Notes: generated by a model from the letters alone, not told the origin. DNA of 64,000 bases from Clavibacter nebraskensis NCPPB 2581 (GCF_000355695.1 NC_020891.1:2790001-2854000); one strand, 5' to 3'. Positions 34,862 through 44,166 are shown, numbered from the stretch's first letter. Numbers and translations are program-made.

Positions 34862-35236
34862 ATGACCGAGAGCCGGACCCGCGCCGCGACACCCGTGGTC
34901 CGCGCCGCCTTCGCCGCGGCGAGCGCCGCCTACCTCGTGAACTGCGCCATCGGGATCGCCGCGGCCACGCGGATCCTGCCGCCGCGCCCCGAGCTCCGCC
35001 TCCACCACCGCGCGTACGTGCTGACGAGCGCGCTCACCGCGGTCGCGCTCGCGTCGCCGCTCTGGTCGGGAGGCGCCGCCCGCCCCGCCGCGCTCCGCGC
35101 CGCCCGCGCGCTCGCGCCCGCCGTGATCCCGCTCGCCGCGCTCCCCCGCGTCGGCACCCGCACCCGCCGGCACCCCGCCGTCGCCCTGACCGCCGCCCCC
35201 TGGTTCGCCCGGGGCATCCTCGCCACCTGGAGTTGA
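34862..35236 (+). CDS. Hypothetical membrane protein
   Basis: 124 residues with about three hydrophobic segments ([49 protein letters not shown]). AAGGGG lies close before the ATG. It ends 2 bases before the nitroreductase start, so the two are probably one operon. No family recognised. Confidence 0.6.
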   Translation: MTESRTRAATPVVRAAFAAASAAYLVNCAIGIAAATRILPPRPELRLHHRAYVLTSALTAVALASPLWSGGAARPAALRAARALAPAVIPLAALPRVGTRTRRHPAVALTAAPWFARGILATWS

Positions 35237-35238
35237 CC

Positions 35239-36042
35239 GTGGAGTTCCTCGACGTCCTGCGCGCCCGGAGGACCACCAACGGCGCCTTCCTGCCGGATCC
35301 CGTGACGGAGGAGCACCAGCGCCTCCTCATGGAGGTGGCCGGCCGCGCGCCCTCGCAGCTCAACAGCCAGCCGTGGCGGTTCGTGCTCGTGGAGGAGCGG
35401 GACACCATCGAGCGGATCGCCGACATCAGCGGCGAGAGCATGACCGAGACGATGTCGAACGGCACCTTCTTCGAGCGCTACAAGCACCACTTCCGCTTCA
35501 CGCAGGAGGAGATGGACCGGCGCGGCGACGGCATGCTGTTCGACAAGCTGCCCGCGCCGCTGCGCCCCTTCACGAAGCAGGCGTTCACGAAGCGGGGCCA
35601 GCGGCTCATGAACTCGCTGCGGGTCCCGCAGACGCTCGGCCGCGAGAACCGCAAGCTCGTCGCGGGCAGCCCGCTGCTCATCGGCGTGATGCTCGACCGC
35701 GCCGAGGAGCGCCCCGAGTCGCTCGCGTCCTTCTACTCCACGTTCTCCATGGGCGCCGCGATGGAGAACGTGTGGCTGACCACGGGCGCCATCGGCATGG
35801 GGATCCAGTTCATCTCGTTCCCGATGGAGATCCGGGAGCAGTGGACCCGGGTCGAGGAGCTGCTGCGCGTGCCGCCGGAGCTCGAGCTCATGGCCGTGTA
35901 CCGCCTCGGCTACCTGCCGCCGGAGGCGCGCCGCCCCGCGATCGACTGGTCGAGCCGCGAGCGCAAGCGCCCGTCGCAGTACGTGTTCCGCGGGACGTGC
36001 GACACCCCGCAGGAGGGGTGGGACGAGCCCGCGACGAGCTGA
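35239..36042 (+). CDS. Nitroreductase-family protein
   Basis: 267 residues from GTG 35239, GGAG seven bases upstream. It starts with the FMN-binding nitroreductase pattern [15 protein letters not shown] and [18 protein letters not shown]. The C-terminal signature [20 protein letters not shown] and YRLGYLPPE completes the fold. A ~70-residue insertion in the middle ([20 protein letters not shown]) is longer than in simple NfsB-type enzymes. It probably reduces quinones, nitro compounds or enones with NAD(P)H, physiological substrate unknown. Confidence 0.87.
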   Translation: MEFLDVLRARRTTNGAFLPDPVTEEHQRLLMEVAGRAPSQLNSQPWRFVLVEERDTIERIADISGESMTETMSNGTFFERYKHHFRFTQEEMDRRGDGMLFDKLPAPLRPFTKQAFTKRGQRLMNSLRVPQTLGRENRKLVAGSPLLIGVMLDRAEERPESLASFYSTFSMGAAMENVWLTTGAIGMGIQFISFPMEIREQWTRVEELLRVPPELELMAVYRLGYLPPEARRPAIDWSSRERKRPSQYVFRGTCDTPQEGWDEPATS

Positions 36043-36127
36043 TCGCGCGGCCTGCGCGCCGCGTTCTGGGGGCGCTGGCGCGCGCGATCGGGCCGGCGAC
36101 GCGGATCCGCGCCCGTAGGGTCGGAGC

Positions 36128-37096
36128 ATGGCCAGCGGCGCGTGGGTGCGCATCCCGTCCCCGAGCATGCGGCAGCGATGGCTCCTCACCGCGGCCTCGC
36201 TCGCGTTCGCCGGGGTCCTGCTCTGGTCGCCCGTCGGCGCCGTGAGCCGACTCGTCGACATCGCGATCGGACCGTCGCCGCTCATCCGGGTCGGCCTGCC
36301 GATCCTGCTGATCGTCGCCGTCGTCGGCATCGCGTACCTCGTCGTCGCCAAGCGCACCACGCCGCCGGCGATCGACGTCGCGCGTCAGCTCCTCCGCATC
36401 GGCCGGAAGGAGTGGGGCTTCTCCGAGATCACCGGCGCGCGCATCGAGCTGGCGGGCGGCCCGGGCGACGACACCCTGATCCTCCGCCTCACGACGACCG
36501 GCGACGGCAGCTGCACCGTCGTCGTCTCCACGCGCGCGGGCGTGCGCGTCGACGACGCGCAGCGCGACGCGCTCCTGGCCCTCGTCGCCGGATCCCGCAT
36601 CGCGCCGCCCCGCTCGAAGGACGACCCGCACGGCAGGTTCGCGCACGTCGAGTTCCCCGGGCACCTCACGCTCGAGGACACCACGGCGCTCGTCGACGGC
36701 AGCGGGGTCGCGGAGCCGACGGCCGCGCGCGGGCAGCGCGGGCAGGGATCGGGCGGGCGGAACGTCCGCCCCGCGGGCACACCCAGCCGGAACCCCGTCT
36801 CGATGCGGACCCAGTACGTCATCGCTGGCATCGTCACGGCCATGGGCGCCTTCTTCGCGGTGGTCGCGGTGCGGAACCCGGCGGCGGTGTTCGGGCGCAC
36901 GGAGATCCCGGTGATCGCGCTCGCCGTCTTCTTCCTCGCCGGCGGCATCGGCGTGATCCTCGTCACGCGCCGCGACTCGCGCCGCGCGGCCGAGCAGCGC
37001 GCCGCCGTCGACGCGGCCCGGGCAGAGGCCGAGCGCGACGCATCCGCCGAGGACGCCGAGCCGCGCGAGCCCGCCCGCCCCACCGACGGGCACTGA
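36128..37096 (+). CDS. Hypothetical four-TM membrane protein
   Basis: 322 residues. TM pairs near ~19-70 (LLTAASLAFAGVLLWSPVGA, VGLPILLIVAVVGIAYLVV) and ~228-280 (VIAGIVTAMGAFFAVVAV, VIALAVFFLAGGIGVILV). Between them is a cytoplasmic ~140-residue domain and after them a charged Ala/Glu/Arg coiled tail. The N-terminal WVRIPSPSMRQRW and DPHGRFAHVEFPG motifs recur in the next gene, so the two are paralogous in part. Function unknown. Confidence 0.7.
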   Translation: MASGAWVRIPSPSMRQRWLLTAASLAFAGVLLWSPVGAVSRLVDIAIGPSPLIRVGLPILLIVAVVGIAYLVVAKRTTPPAIDVARQLLRIGRKEWGFSEITGARIELAGGPGDDTLILRLTTTGDGSCTVVVSTRAGVRVDDAQRDALLALVAGSRIAPPRSKDDPHGRFAHVEFPGHLTLEDTTALVDGSGVAEPTAARGQRGQGSGGRNVRPAGTPSRNPVSMRTQYVIAGIVTAMGAFFAVVAVRNPAAVFGRTEIPVIALAVFFLAGGIGVILVTRRDSRRAAEQRAAVDAARAEAERDASAEDAEPREPARPTDGH

Positions 37097-37099
37097 CGC

Positions 37100-37543
37100 G
37101 TGGCCGACGACGGCTGGGTGCGGATCCCGCCGCCCACGTACCGGCAGCGGCTGCTGATCGGCGGCGTCCTCCGCCTGCGCGGGAGGGAGCGCCCCTTCAC
37201 CGACCTGGTGGGAGCGCTCGTCGAGCTGGCGGTCGAGACGCCTCCGTCGCGCTACGACAAGCCCCGTAGGCGCCCCCTCCACTACCCCGTGACCCTCCAC
37301 CTCGACCTCGCGGGCGGCGGGCGCTTCCGCGTCGTGCTCGCGATCGGCCCCACCACGACCATCACACCCGAACGCGCCGAGGCCCTCGTCGCGGCCGTCC
37401 GCGGCTCGCGCATCGAGGCCCCCACCGCCTCCTACGACCCCGACGGCCGCTTCACGCACCTCAACTTCCCGGGGTGCCTCGACATCCCGGACACGATCCG
37501 CCTCATCGAGCACCCGCAGCGCGCTCGCACGCAGCTCCGCTGA
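37100..37543 (+). CDS. Hypothetical protein, paralogous to the upstream membrane protein
   Basis: 147 residues from GTG 37100, three bases after the previous stop. It shares WVRIP-P-x-x-RQR at the start and the pattern VxGSRIxAP...DPxGRFxHxxFPG with the cytoplasmic domain of the upstream protein, but has no TM segments. This looks like partial duplication and domain separation. Function unknown. Confidence 0.7.
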   Translation: MADDGWVRIPPPTYRQRLLIGGVLRLRGRERPFTDLVGALVELAVETPPSRYDKPRRRPLHYPVTLHLDLAGGGRFRVVLAIGPTTTITPERAEALVAAVRGSRIEAPTASYDPDGRFTHLNFPGCLDIPDTIRLIEHPQRARTQLR

Positions 37544-37559
37544 CCCGGGCGACGCCCCC

Positions 37560-37979
37560 TTACACCCGCAGCGAGAACGCAGCGAGCCCCTGCTCCGCGT
37601 GCGGGGCGAAGCCGAGCGCGCGGTAGAAGGGGTGCGAGCGGTCGCCGTCCTCGGTGCCGCCCGCGTCGGTGGTGAGCACGAGGAGGACGCCCGGCGCCTG
37701 GCTCGCGCGCACGTGCTCGAGGAGGGCGCGGCCGACGCCCCCGCGCTGCCGGTCGGGCCGGACGAGGAGGTCCTGGACGTAGCAGATCGTCGCCCCGTCG
37801 CCCACGGTGCGGACGAGGCCGAGGAGCCGGCCGTCGGCGTCGCGCGCGATGGCCACGAGGTCGGATCCGGCGAGCGCCCGCTCGAGCCGCTCGGGGTCGC
37901 GCGTGTAGACGGTCCAGCCGACGGATCCGTAGAGGTCGAGCAGCTCGTCGCGGGCGGGGACCTCGTCGACGATGGTCAT
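37560..37979 (-). CDS. GNAT-family N-acetyltransferase
   Basis: 139 residues. The acetyl-CoA site is VRPDRQRGGVGRALLEHV (the Q/R-x-x-G-x-G/A motif), preceded by the beta-strand GATICYVQDLLV and followed by FYRALGFAP. It resembles small GNATs that acetylate amino groups of metabolites or proteins. It is convergent with the upstream gene at 37543. ATG 37979 was chosen because the domain starts directly. Confidence 0.88.
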   Translation of the reverse strand: MTIVDEVPARDELLDLYGSVGWTVYTRDPERLERALAGSDLVAIARDADGRLLGLVRTVGDGATICYVQDLLVRPDRQRGGVGRALLEHVRASQAPGVLLVLTTDAGGTEDGDRSHPFYRALGFAPHAEQGLAAFSLRV

Positions 37980-38081
37980 CACCCCGACACCGTACCGGCC
38001 TGTGGAATCAGCGCACGGCGGATCGCCGTCTCTCGATACGGTTGCGGTTCCGCCCGCCAACCCTTCCGACGAGAGCCGTCC

Positions 38082-39194
38082 ATGCACCAGTCGCGCCATG
38101 CCGGCACGTCTTCCTCCCGTCGGAGCCGATCCGGATCCCTCGCCGTCGCTTCCCTGGCCGTCGCCGCCATCGCCGCGGGCGGCCTCGGCGCCGCCCTCCT
38201 CGCCCCGGCCAGCGCGTTCGCCGCCACGGCCACCGTCGGCCTCGGCACGGCCGCGTCCTACTCGGTGCTCGCCGGCCAGGGCGTCACCAACACCGGCCCC
38301 AGCACGCTGGCGGCGGATCTCGGCACCAGCCCGAACGCGGCTATCTCGGGCTTCCCGCCGGGCGTCGTCGGCGGCGCCACGCACGCGGCCGACGCCGCGG
38401 CGGGCCAGGCGCAGTCCGACCTCACCACCGCGTACGACGACGCTGCCGGTCGCCCCACCACGGCCGCCGTGCCCGCCGACCTCGTCGGATCCACCCTCAC
38501 GCCCGGCGTCTACACGGCGGGCGGCCCGCTCGCCAACACCGGCACCGTCACGCTCGACGCGCAGGGCGACCCGTCTGCCGTCTTCGTCATCCAGGCCCCG
38601 TCGACGCTCACCACGGGCTCGAGCAGCCGGGTGTCGCTCGTCAACGGCGCCCAGGCCTGCAACGTCTTCTGGCAGGTGTCGAGCTCCGCCACCCTCGGCA
38701 CGAACTCGGGCTTCGCCGGCACGATCCTCGCGCTCACCTCCATCTCCGTCGGCACGGGCGCCACGGTCGACGGCCGCGCGCTCGCCCGCAACGGCGCCGT
38801 CACCCTCGACGACGACGCGTTCGTCGCCTCCACCTGCGGCACCACCACCTCGCCCATCGGCTCAGGCAGCACGCCCGTGGTCACCCCGACGCCGGCGCCC
38901 TCGCCCACGCCGGCTCCGTCGCCCACCCCGGGCGGCGGATCCGCCGGCGGCGGCACGGGGGGCGGCACGGGCGGCTCGACCGGCGGATCCACCCCCACGC
39001 CGTCGCCCACGCCCACCCCCGGCGTGCCGACGTCCACCACCCCGCCCGGCGACGTGCCGCCCCCGTCCGGCCACCTCCCCCGCACCGGTGGCGACGGGGC
39101 GCGCCTCGCCCTCGAGCTCGGGCTCGGCGCCGCGGCCCTCACGGCCGGCGTCGTCGCGGTGATCGCGGTCCGCGCGCGCCGCCGCCGGCACTAG
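38082..39194 (+). CDS. Surface-anchored ice-binding-like (DUF3494) protein
   Basis: 370 residues. The signal peptide (~1-48) is long and ends at ASAFAA. Residues ~50-255 match the DUF3494 ice-binding fold: YSVLAGQGVTNTGPSTLAAD, GVYTAGGPLANTGTVTLDAQ and VFWQVSSSATLGTNSGFAGT. A Pro/Thr/Gly-rich wall-spanning region follows, then LPRTGGDG, a hydrophobic helix and RARRRRH, a sortase-type LPxTG sorting signal. It should be covalently attached to the cell wall. DUF3494 proteins bind ice or act as adhesins; in this organism an adhesive or frost-related role is equally possible. Confidence 0.85.
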   Translation: MHQSRHAGTSSSRRSRSGSLAVASLAVAAIAAGGLGAALLAPASAFAATATVGLGTAASYSVLAGQGVTNTGPSTLAADLGTSPNAAISGFPPGVVGGATHAADAAAGQAQSDLTTAYDDAAGRPTTAAVPADLVGSTLTPGVYTAGGPLANTGTVTLDAQGDPSAVFVIQAPSTLTTGSSSRVSLVNGAQACNVFWQVSSSATLGTNSGFAGTILALTSISVGTGATVDGRALARNGAVTLDDDAFVASTCGTTTSPIGSGSTPVVTPTPAPSPTPAPSPTPGGGSAGGGTGGGTGGSTGGSTPTPSPTPTPGVPTSTTPPGDVPPPSGHLPRTGGDGARLALELGLGAAALTAGVVAVIAVRARRRRH

Positions 39195-39215
39195 CCGCCG
39201 CACCACCGCACCACC

Positions 39216-39250
39216 GGACGCCCGTCCCCGCCTCGCGGGGGCGGGCGTCC
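39216..39250 (+). terminator. Hairpin terminator after the DUF3494 gene
   Basis: A 16-bp stem (GGACGCCCGTCCCCGC with its partner, one G-U pair) and a 3-base loop begins 22 bases after the stop codon. Confidence 0.8.
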
Positions 39251-39343
39251 GTCATGCGCACGGCCCGGACGCGGAGGAGGAGCCGGGCTAGGGTCGGCAG
39301 CAGGAGCGACGACGCTCCGATCCACCAGTCGACGAGGACCCCC

Positions 39344-40303
39344 ATGACGACGACGAGCCGCCCCGCGCGACGAGCCCCCGCCGACCGGCCGCCCCGTCCC
39401 CGCCGCTCCCGCATGGCCCGCCGCGAGGCCGTCGTCGGCTACCTCTTCATCAGCCCGTGGATCATCGGCTTCCTCGTCTTCACTCTCGGCGCGATGGTCT
39501 ACAGCCTCGTGGTGTCGTTCAGCGACTACAACCTCGCCACCGACATCGCGACCCCGGTCGGCACGGCGAACTACGAGCGCCTGTTCTCCGATCCGCGCGT
39601 CGCCCTGAGCCTCGGCAACACGCTCTTCTTCTGCGTCCTCGCGGTGCCGTTCGAGGTCTGCCTGGCGCTCCTGCTCGCGATCCTCCTCGCGCGCCTCGGC
39701 CGCGGCGCCGGCATCTTCCGCACCCTCTACTACCTGCCCAAGATGACCCCGACGGTCGCCACCGCGAGCGTCTTCCTGCTGCTGCTCAACGGCAACACGG
39801 GCGCGGTCAACAAGGGGCTCGAGGCGATCGGCATCGACGGACCGCAGTGGCTCATCGACCCCGCCTGGGTGAAGCCGTCGATCGTCCTCATGACGCTGTG
39901 GGGCGTGAGCGGCACCATGGTGATTTTCCTCGCCGCCCTCAAGGACGTGCCGCGCGAGCTCTACGAGGTCTCCGCCCTCGACGGCGCCGGTCCCGTGCGG
40001 CAGTTCTTCGCCATCACCGTGCCCATGATCTCCGGCGCCATCTTCTTCAACGTCGTCGTGCTCACCATCGCCGCGCTGCAGGTCTTCGATCAGGCCTACC
40101 TGCTGTTCTGGCGGGACCAGACGAACGCTTCCCCCGACTCGTCGCTGTTCTACGGCGTCTACCTGTTCCAGCAGGCGTTCCGCTCGTTCGACTTCGGCTT
40201 CGCGGCCGCGATGGCCTGGCTGCTGTTCGTGATCGTGCTGGTCATCACGCTGATCCAGGTGAAGCTGAGCAACCGGTTCGTCTACTACGAGGGGGACCGC
40301 TGA
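39344..40303 (+). CDS. ABC sugar transporter permease (MalF type)
   Basis: 319 residues from ATG 39344 with GAGGA upstream. A basic N-terminus leads to six TM helices (VVGYLFISPWIIGFLVFTLG first). The EAA loop is YEVSALDGAGPVRQFFAITV; the conserved Ala is replaced by Val-Ser, but the loop is recognisable. It overlaps the next permease start by one base (TGATG). It belongs to a second CUT1 importer, distinct in sequence from the one at 12057. Confidence 0.9.
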   Translation: MTTTSRPARRAPADRPPRPRRSRMARREAVVGYLFISPWIIGFLVFTLGAMVYSLVVSFSDYNLATDIATPVGTANYERLFSDPRVALSLGNTLFFCVLAVPFEVCLALLLAILLARLGRGAGIFRTLYYLPKMTPTVATASVFLLLLNGNTGAVNKGLEAIGIDGPQWLIDPAWVKPSIVLMTLWGVSGTMVIFLAALKDVPRELYEVSALDGAGPVRQFFAITVPMISGAIFFNVVVLTIAALQVFDQAYLLFWRDQTNASPDSSLFYGVYLFQQAFRSFDFGFAAAMAWLLFVIVLVITLIQVKLSNRFVYYEGDR

Positions 40304-41286
40304 TGGCCGTCACCGACCGCACGCCCGATGCGGCGGCGACGCCCGCCGCCGCCACCGGCGACCCGCGCCTCGCCGCAGCCCTCACGCCGCTGCCGTCGCG
40401 GGATACGCTCCCCCGCCGCGCCGACCCCGACCGCGGCCGCCGCGTTCGCTCCCGCATCGGCCGCGCCCTCATCACGACGCTGCTCGTGGCCTTCGCGCTC
40501 CTGTTCCTCTACCCGTTCGCGTGGCTGCTCGCCGCGAGCCTCAAGCCGCGCGGCGAGGTCTTCGACAACTCGCTCTGGCCGCGCACGTTCACGCCCGAGA
40601 ACTACGTCGAGGTGTGGCAGCAGCTGCCGCTCCTCGGCTGGATGGGCAACAGCCTCGCCATCGCGCTGCTCTCCGCGGCGCTCGTGTCGATCTCGAGCGC
40701 GCTCGTGGCGTTCGGCTTCGCGTACTTCCGGTTCCCGGGGCGGAGGATCCTCTTCGGCCTGGTGCTCGCGACGATGATGCTGCCCGGCGCCGTCACGATG
40801 GTGCCGCAGTTCCTCATCTGGAAGAACCTCGGGCTCATCGGCACGTGGATCCCGCTGTTCGGCATGAACCTGTTCGGCTCGGCCTTCTACATCTTCCTGC
40901 AGCGCCAGTTCTTCCTCGGCCTGCCGCGGGAGCTGTTCGAGGCGGCGCGGCTCGACGGCGCCAGCTACTTCGGGATGTTCCGGCGGATCGCGCTGCCGCT
41001 GTCGATCCCGTCGTTCGTCATCATCTTCATCTTCGAGTTCCAGGCCAGCTGGAACAACCTGCAGGCGTCGCTCATCTACCTCAACGCCGGCAGCGTCGAG
41101 GGCTTCACGGTGCCGCTCGGCCTCTCCTACGCGATGACCGCGTTCAGCCCCACGAACGGCGGCCAGGGCGACTACCAGCTCGTCATGGTCGCGGCGCTCC
41201 TCGTCACCCTGCCGATGCTCCTGCTGTTCGCGTTCGGGCAGCGCTACTTCGTGGAGGGCATCGCGACGCAGGGGCGGAAGGGCTGA
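40303..41286 (+). CDS. ABC sugar transporter permease (MalG type)
   Basis: 327 residues. A ~50-residue charged N-terminus, then six TM helices (ALITTLLVAFALLFLYPFAW first) and the EAA motif EAARLDGASYFGMFRRIAL. It forms the heterodimer with the upstream permease. The likely binding protein is on the opposite strand at 41757-43115. No ATPase nearby; a shared MsiK-type ATPase elsewhere would be needed. Confidence 0.9.
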   Translation: MAVTDRTPDAAATPAAATGDPRLAAALTPLPSRDTLPRRADPDRGRRVRSRIGRALITTLLVAFALLFLYPFAWLLAASLKPRGEVFDNSLWPRTFTPENYVEVWQQLPLLGWMGNSLAIALLSAALVSISSALVAFGFAYFRFPGRRILFGLVLATMMLPGAVTMVPQFLIWKNLGLIGTWIPLFGMNLFGSAFYIFLQRQFFLGLPRELFEAARLDGASYFGMFRRIALPLSIPSFVIIFIFEFQASWNNLQASLIYLNAGSVEGFTVPLGLSYAMTAFSPTNGGQGDYQLVMVAALLVTLPMLLLFAFGQRYFVEGIATQGRKG

Positions 41287-41307
41287 TCCGCCGGGCCGTG
41301 CCGCGGG

Positions 41308-41631
41308 TCAGCTCCCGGTGTCGACGAGCTTGAGGCCGACGACGCAGCCGACGAGGCCGAGCAGCAGGAGGACCTTCACGATGCTCGCGGGCTCGGATCC
41401 CGTGACGATGGCGTAGGCGACGGTGAGCGAGGCGCCGATGCCGACCCACACGGCGTACGCGGTGCCCGTGCTGATCTCGCGCATCGCGTAGGCGAGCCCG
41501 ACCATGCTCAGCACCACGGCGACGCCGAAGACGATCGACGGTCCGAGCTTCGTGAACCCGGCGGACTTCCCGAGGGCGGTGGCCCAGACGGCCTCGAGCA
41601 CCCCGGAGACGATGAGGACGATCCACGACAT
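41308..41631 (-). CDS. SMR-family exporter (SugE/Gdx type)
   Basis: 107 residues with four TM helices, the small multidrug resistance size. The first helix carries the essential membrane Glu in SGVLEAVWATALGKSAGFT, where the WA-x-x-LGKS-x-GF pattern is closer to SugE/Gdx guanidinium exporters than to EmrE. It probably works as an antiparallel dimer exporting guanidinium or quaternary amines by proton exchange. GGAGGAG precedes the ATG. It lies downstream of the binding-protein gene, after a terminator, and convergent to the permease operon. Confidence 0.87.
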   Translation of the reverse strand: MSWIVLIVSGVLEAVWATALGKSAGFTKLGPSIVFGVAVVLSMVGLAYAMREISTGTAYAVWVGIGASLTVAYAIVTGSEPASIVKVLLLLGLVGCVVGLKLVDTGS

Positions 41632-41693
41632 GGCACTCCTCCTGGCCAGTCCTGTCGCGTTCCGGGTACTGATCCCTCGTCCGGGAGCGCGGA

Positions 41694-41727
41694 AGGGCGC
41701 CCGGTCCTCACGGTACCCGGGCGCCCT
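41694..41727 (-). terminator. Hairpin terminator after the binding-protein gene
   Basis: An 11-bp perfect stem (AGGGCGCCCGG and its complement) with a 12-base loop lies 30 bases downstream of the lipoprotein stop and upstream of the SMR gene. Confidence 0.65.
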
Positions 41728-41756
41728 GGTCACGGCATGTGCAGGTCAGCGGCGGA

Positions 41757-43115
41757 TCAGCGCGCCGCCTGCTCGTAGGCCCGCATGGCCGCGGTCTGCG
41801 CGTCGGCGAGCGCCTGCTCCGGCGTCTTGTCGCCGAGGAGCGTCGAGGCGACGGCGTTCTGCAGCTCGCCCTGGATCTGCTGCCCCGCCGGCGACCCGCC
41901 GATCGACCGGCCCTCCGCCACCACGTCGTAGAACGTCGCGATGGCCTGGTCGATCCCGTCGTCGCCGCTCGGCACCACGTGGGCGTCGCGGATGGCCTGG
42001 TCGGCGGCCGGGGATCCCGTGAAGAGGCCGGTGTTGATGCCGCCCTTCTCGGTCACGGTCGCGGCGCGCACGTCGCCCGCGGCCTCCCACGACTCCTGGC
42101 TGGTGAGGTCGAGCATCCACGCGCACGCGGCGTCCTTGTTCTCCGCCCCCGCGGGGATCACGAACGCGGATCCGCCGGCCACCGCGAACGGCTCGCCGTC
42201 GCTGTCGCGGAAGGGCACGGCCGAGATGTCGATGGCGTCCCGGTACGGCGCGACCACGTTGAGGTACCACTGGGCGTCGATCTGCGCGCCCACCTGGTCC
42301 TTCACGAACTGGTTGCCGTCGCCGAAGGTGTCGAACGCGTCGCTGAAGCTCTTCCCCTCGGCGTACCCGCCCTGCGCGTCGGACAGCCGCTTGAGGAACT
42401 CGAGGCCGGGGAGGTTCGCGTCGTCGTCGAGCGTGGGCTTCCCCTCGGCGTCGACGAGCTGGCCGCCGAAGCCGAGCATCCAGAGCGCGGCCTGGCTGGT
42501 GGGCACGGCGTCGAGGCCGAGCACGGCCGGATCCCCGCCGGACTCCCGGTAGACCTTGCCGACCGCGTCGAGCAGCTGGTCGGGCTTCGAGGTGTCGAAC
42601 TGCTCGGCCGTGACGCCGGCCGCGGAGAGCACGCGCTCGTTGAGCAGGATCGCCGGCGGCTGGAAGAACTGCGGCACGGCCCAGATCTTGTCGTCGTAGC
42701 GGATGTCGTTCGTGACGGACTCGTAGAAGCGCTCCGCGGGATCCACGTCGTTCGCGGAGTAGCACTCGTCGAGCGGGAGGATGAGGTCCTGCGCCGCGTA
42801 GGTCGCCACGAACTGGCGGTCCATCTGCACGACGTCGGGGGTCTGACCGCTCGCGACGCGGGTCGTGAACTTCTGGGCGTCGAACGCGGTGGAGTCGAGG
42901 TCGATCGTCACGTCGGAGAGCGCGTCGGCCGCGTGCTGCAGGCGGGCCTTCCCCACGTCGTCCGCGCCGTCGAAGGCCCAGGCCTTGAGCGTCCCCGTGG
43001 CGTCCGTCGTGAAGGTGGCGTCGGCCGCGCCGGAGCCGCCGGATCCGCATCCCGCCAGCAGCGTGGCCGTGGCGGCCGCCGCGACGACCGCGAGCGTCCT
43101 GTGTGTCCTGGTCAT
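41757..43115 (-). CDS. Sugar-binding lipoprotein (ABC importer)
   Basis: 452 residues. The signal peptide ends in lipobox LLAGC (Cys23) with a Gly/Ser tether. The mature domain is an extracellular solute-binding protein family 1: LKAWAFDGADDVGKARLQHA, TPDVVQMDRQFVATY, and KIWAVPQFFQPPAILLNERV in the hinge. GGAGGG lies before the ATG. It is the most likely partner of the permeases at 39344-41286, although it is on the opposite strand. Substrate unknown. Confidence 0.9.
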   Translation of the reverse strand: MTRTHRTLAVVAAAATATLLAGCGSGGSGAADATFTTDATGTLKAWAFDGADDVGKARLQHAADALSDVTIDLDSTAFDAQKFTTRVASGQTPDVVQMDRQFVATYAAQDLILPLDECYSANDVDPAERFYESVTNDIRYDDKIWAVPQFFQPPAILLNERVLSAAGVTAEQFDTSKPDQLLDAVGKVYRESGGDPAVLGLDAVPTSQAALWMLGFGGQLVDAEGKPTLDDDANLPGLEFLKRLSDAQGGYAEGKSFSDAFDTFGDGNQFVKDQVGAQIDAQWYLNVVAPYRDAIDISAVPFRDSDGEPFAVAGGSAFVIPAGAENKDAACAWMLDLTSQESWEAAGDVRAATVTEKGGINTGLFTGSPAADQAIRDAHVVPSGDDGIDQAIATFYDVVAEGRSIGGSPAGQQIQGELQNAVASTLLGDKTPEQALADAQTAAMRAYEQAAR

Positions 43116-43232
43116 GTGGATCCCTCCGAGAGCACCGGGCCTCGTCGCCCGCTCCTCGAACGTACGCCGCTTCTCCCGCGGCGATCCGGGCGGCCGGGGG
43201 CGGCGGCGGGCGGCCGCGGGCGGCCGCGCGCG

Positions 43233-44144
43233 TCAGGCGAGCAGCAGGTCGACCATCGCGTCACGCGCGCGGGCGCCCTCGGGGATGGGCATGAGCGCGT
43301 ACACGTGCAGGAGGTTCGGCTCCACGTGGATCCGCACGGGGTGCCCCGCCGCGGCCGCCTTCCGCTCGAGGGCGCGCGCATCGGCGAAGAGGATGTCGTG
43401 CGTGCCCGTGAACACCGTGATGCGGCCGAGGCCGGCGAGCGATCCGCGCAGCGGGCTCACCCGCGGATCCTCCACCGGCAGGTCGCCGCGCCACGACTCC
43501 ACGGCGGCGCGCATGCCGTCGACCGCGAGCCACGGGTCGGTCGGCTGGATGCGGGCGATGAGCGCATCCGTGAACGACAGGTCGAGCGCGGGCGAGAGGA
43601 GCACGACGTCGCGCGGCGCCGGCACGCCGCGGTCGCGGAGCGCCATGGCCGTCGACAGCGCGATCTGGCCGCCCGCCGAGTCGCCCATCAGCGTCACGTT
43701 CGCGGCGCCGACCTCCGTGACGAGCGCGGCCGCGAGGTCCGCCGTGCGCGCGACGACGTCGGCCGCCGTGCCGCTCGGGACCAGCGGGTAGATGGGCACC
43801 GTGAACCGCGTGCCGGTGCGGCGCGCGAGGCCGGCGACCAGCCACCAGTGGAACGGCGAGATCTCGTGGGTCCACCCGCCGCCGTGCGCGTACAGGGCGC
43901 GGCGGCGGGTGGCGGGGCCCGACGGCGCGACCTCGTAGACGTGCCAGCCGCCCTCCACCCGGGCGGTGACCCGCACCCCGCGGAGCAGCGGCGGCGGCGC
44001 GAATGCGCCCGGCCGGACCACGCGCCGGTGGGCGGCGCCCATGGTGCGCGCGGGCGACGCGAACTCGCCCTGCCCGCCGACGACCGCGATCACGGGCGGG
44101 GCGAGGCGGGACAGCAGGCTGCGGCGGGTGCGGGTGCGGGTCAT
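43233..44144 (-). CDS. HSL-family alpha/beta hydrolase (esterase/lipase)
   Basis: 303 residues. Oxyanion-hole motif YAHGGGWTH and nucleophile elbow GDSAGGQ (Ser) define the hormone-sensitive-lipase group. The remaining triad Asp and His fall in GTHDILFADA and EPNLLHVYAL. It lies 22 bases downstream of glpX and may be co-transcribed. It probably cleaves short-chain acyl esters; no signal peptide is evident. Confidence 0.87.
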   Translation of the reverse strand: MTRTRTRRSLLSRLAPPVIAVVGGQGEFASPARTMGAAHRRVVRPGAFAPPPLLRGVRVTARVEGGWHVYEVAPSGPATRRRALYAHGGGWTHEISPFHWWLVAGLARRTGTRFTVPIYPLVPSGTAADVVARTADLAAALVTEVGAANVTLMGDSAGGQIALSTAMALRDRGVPAPRDVVLLSPALDLSFTDALIARIQPTDPWLAVDGMRAAVESWRGDLPVEDPRVSPLRGSLAGLGRITVFTGTHDILFADARALERKAAAAGHPVRIHVEPNLLHVYALMPIPEGARARDAMVDLLLA

Positions 44145-44166
44145 GTCGGGGTCGGCACGGGTCGGC

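Noticed and set aside
41632-41756. Possible guanidine riboswitch before the Gdx-type SMR gene
   Set aside because: A small hairpin with GGACGA in its loop is present, but the paired ACGR hairpins of guanidine-II and the ykkC core of guanidine-I are not recognisable.
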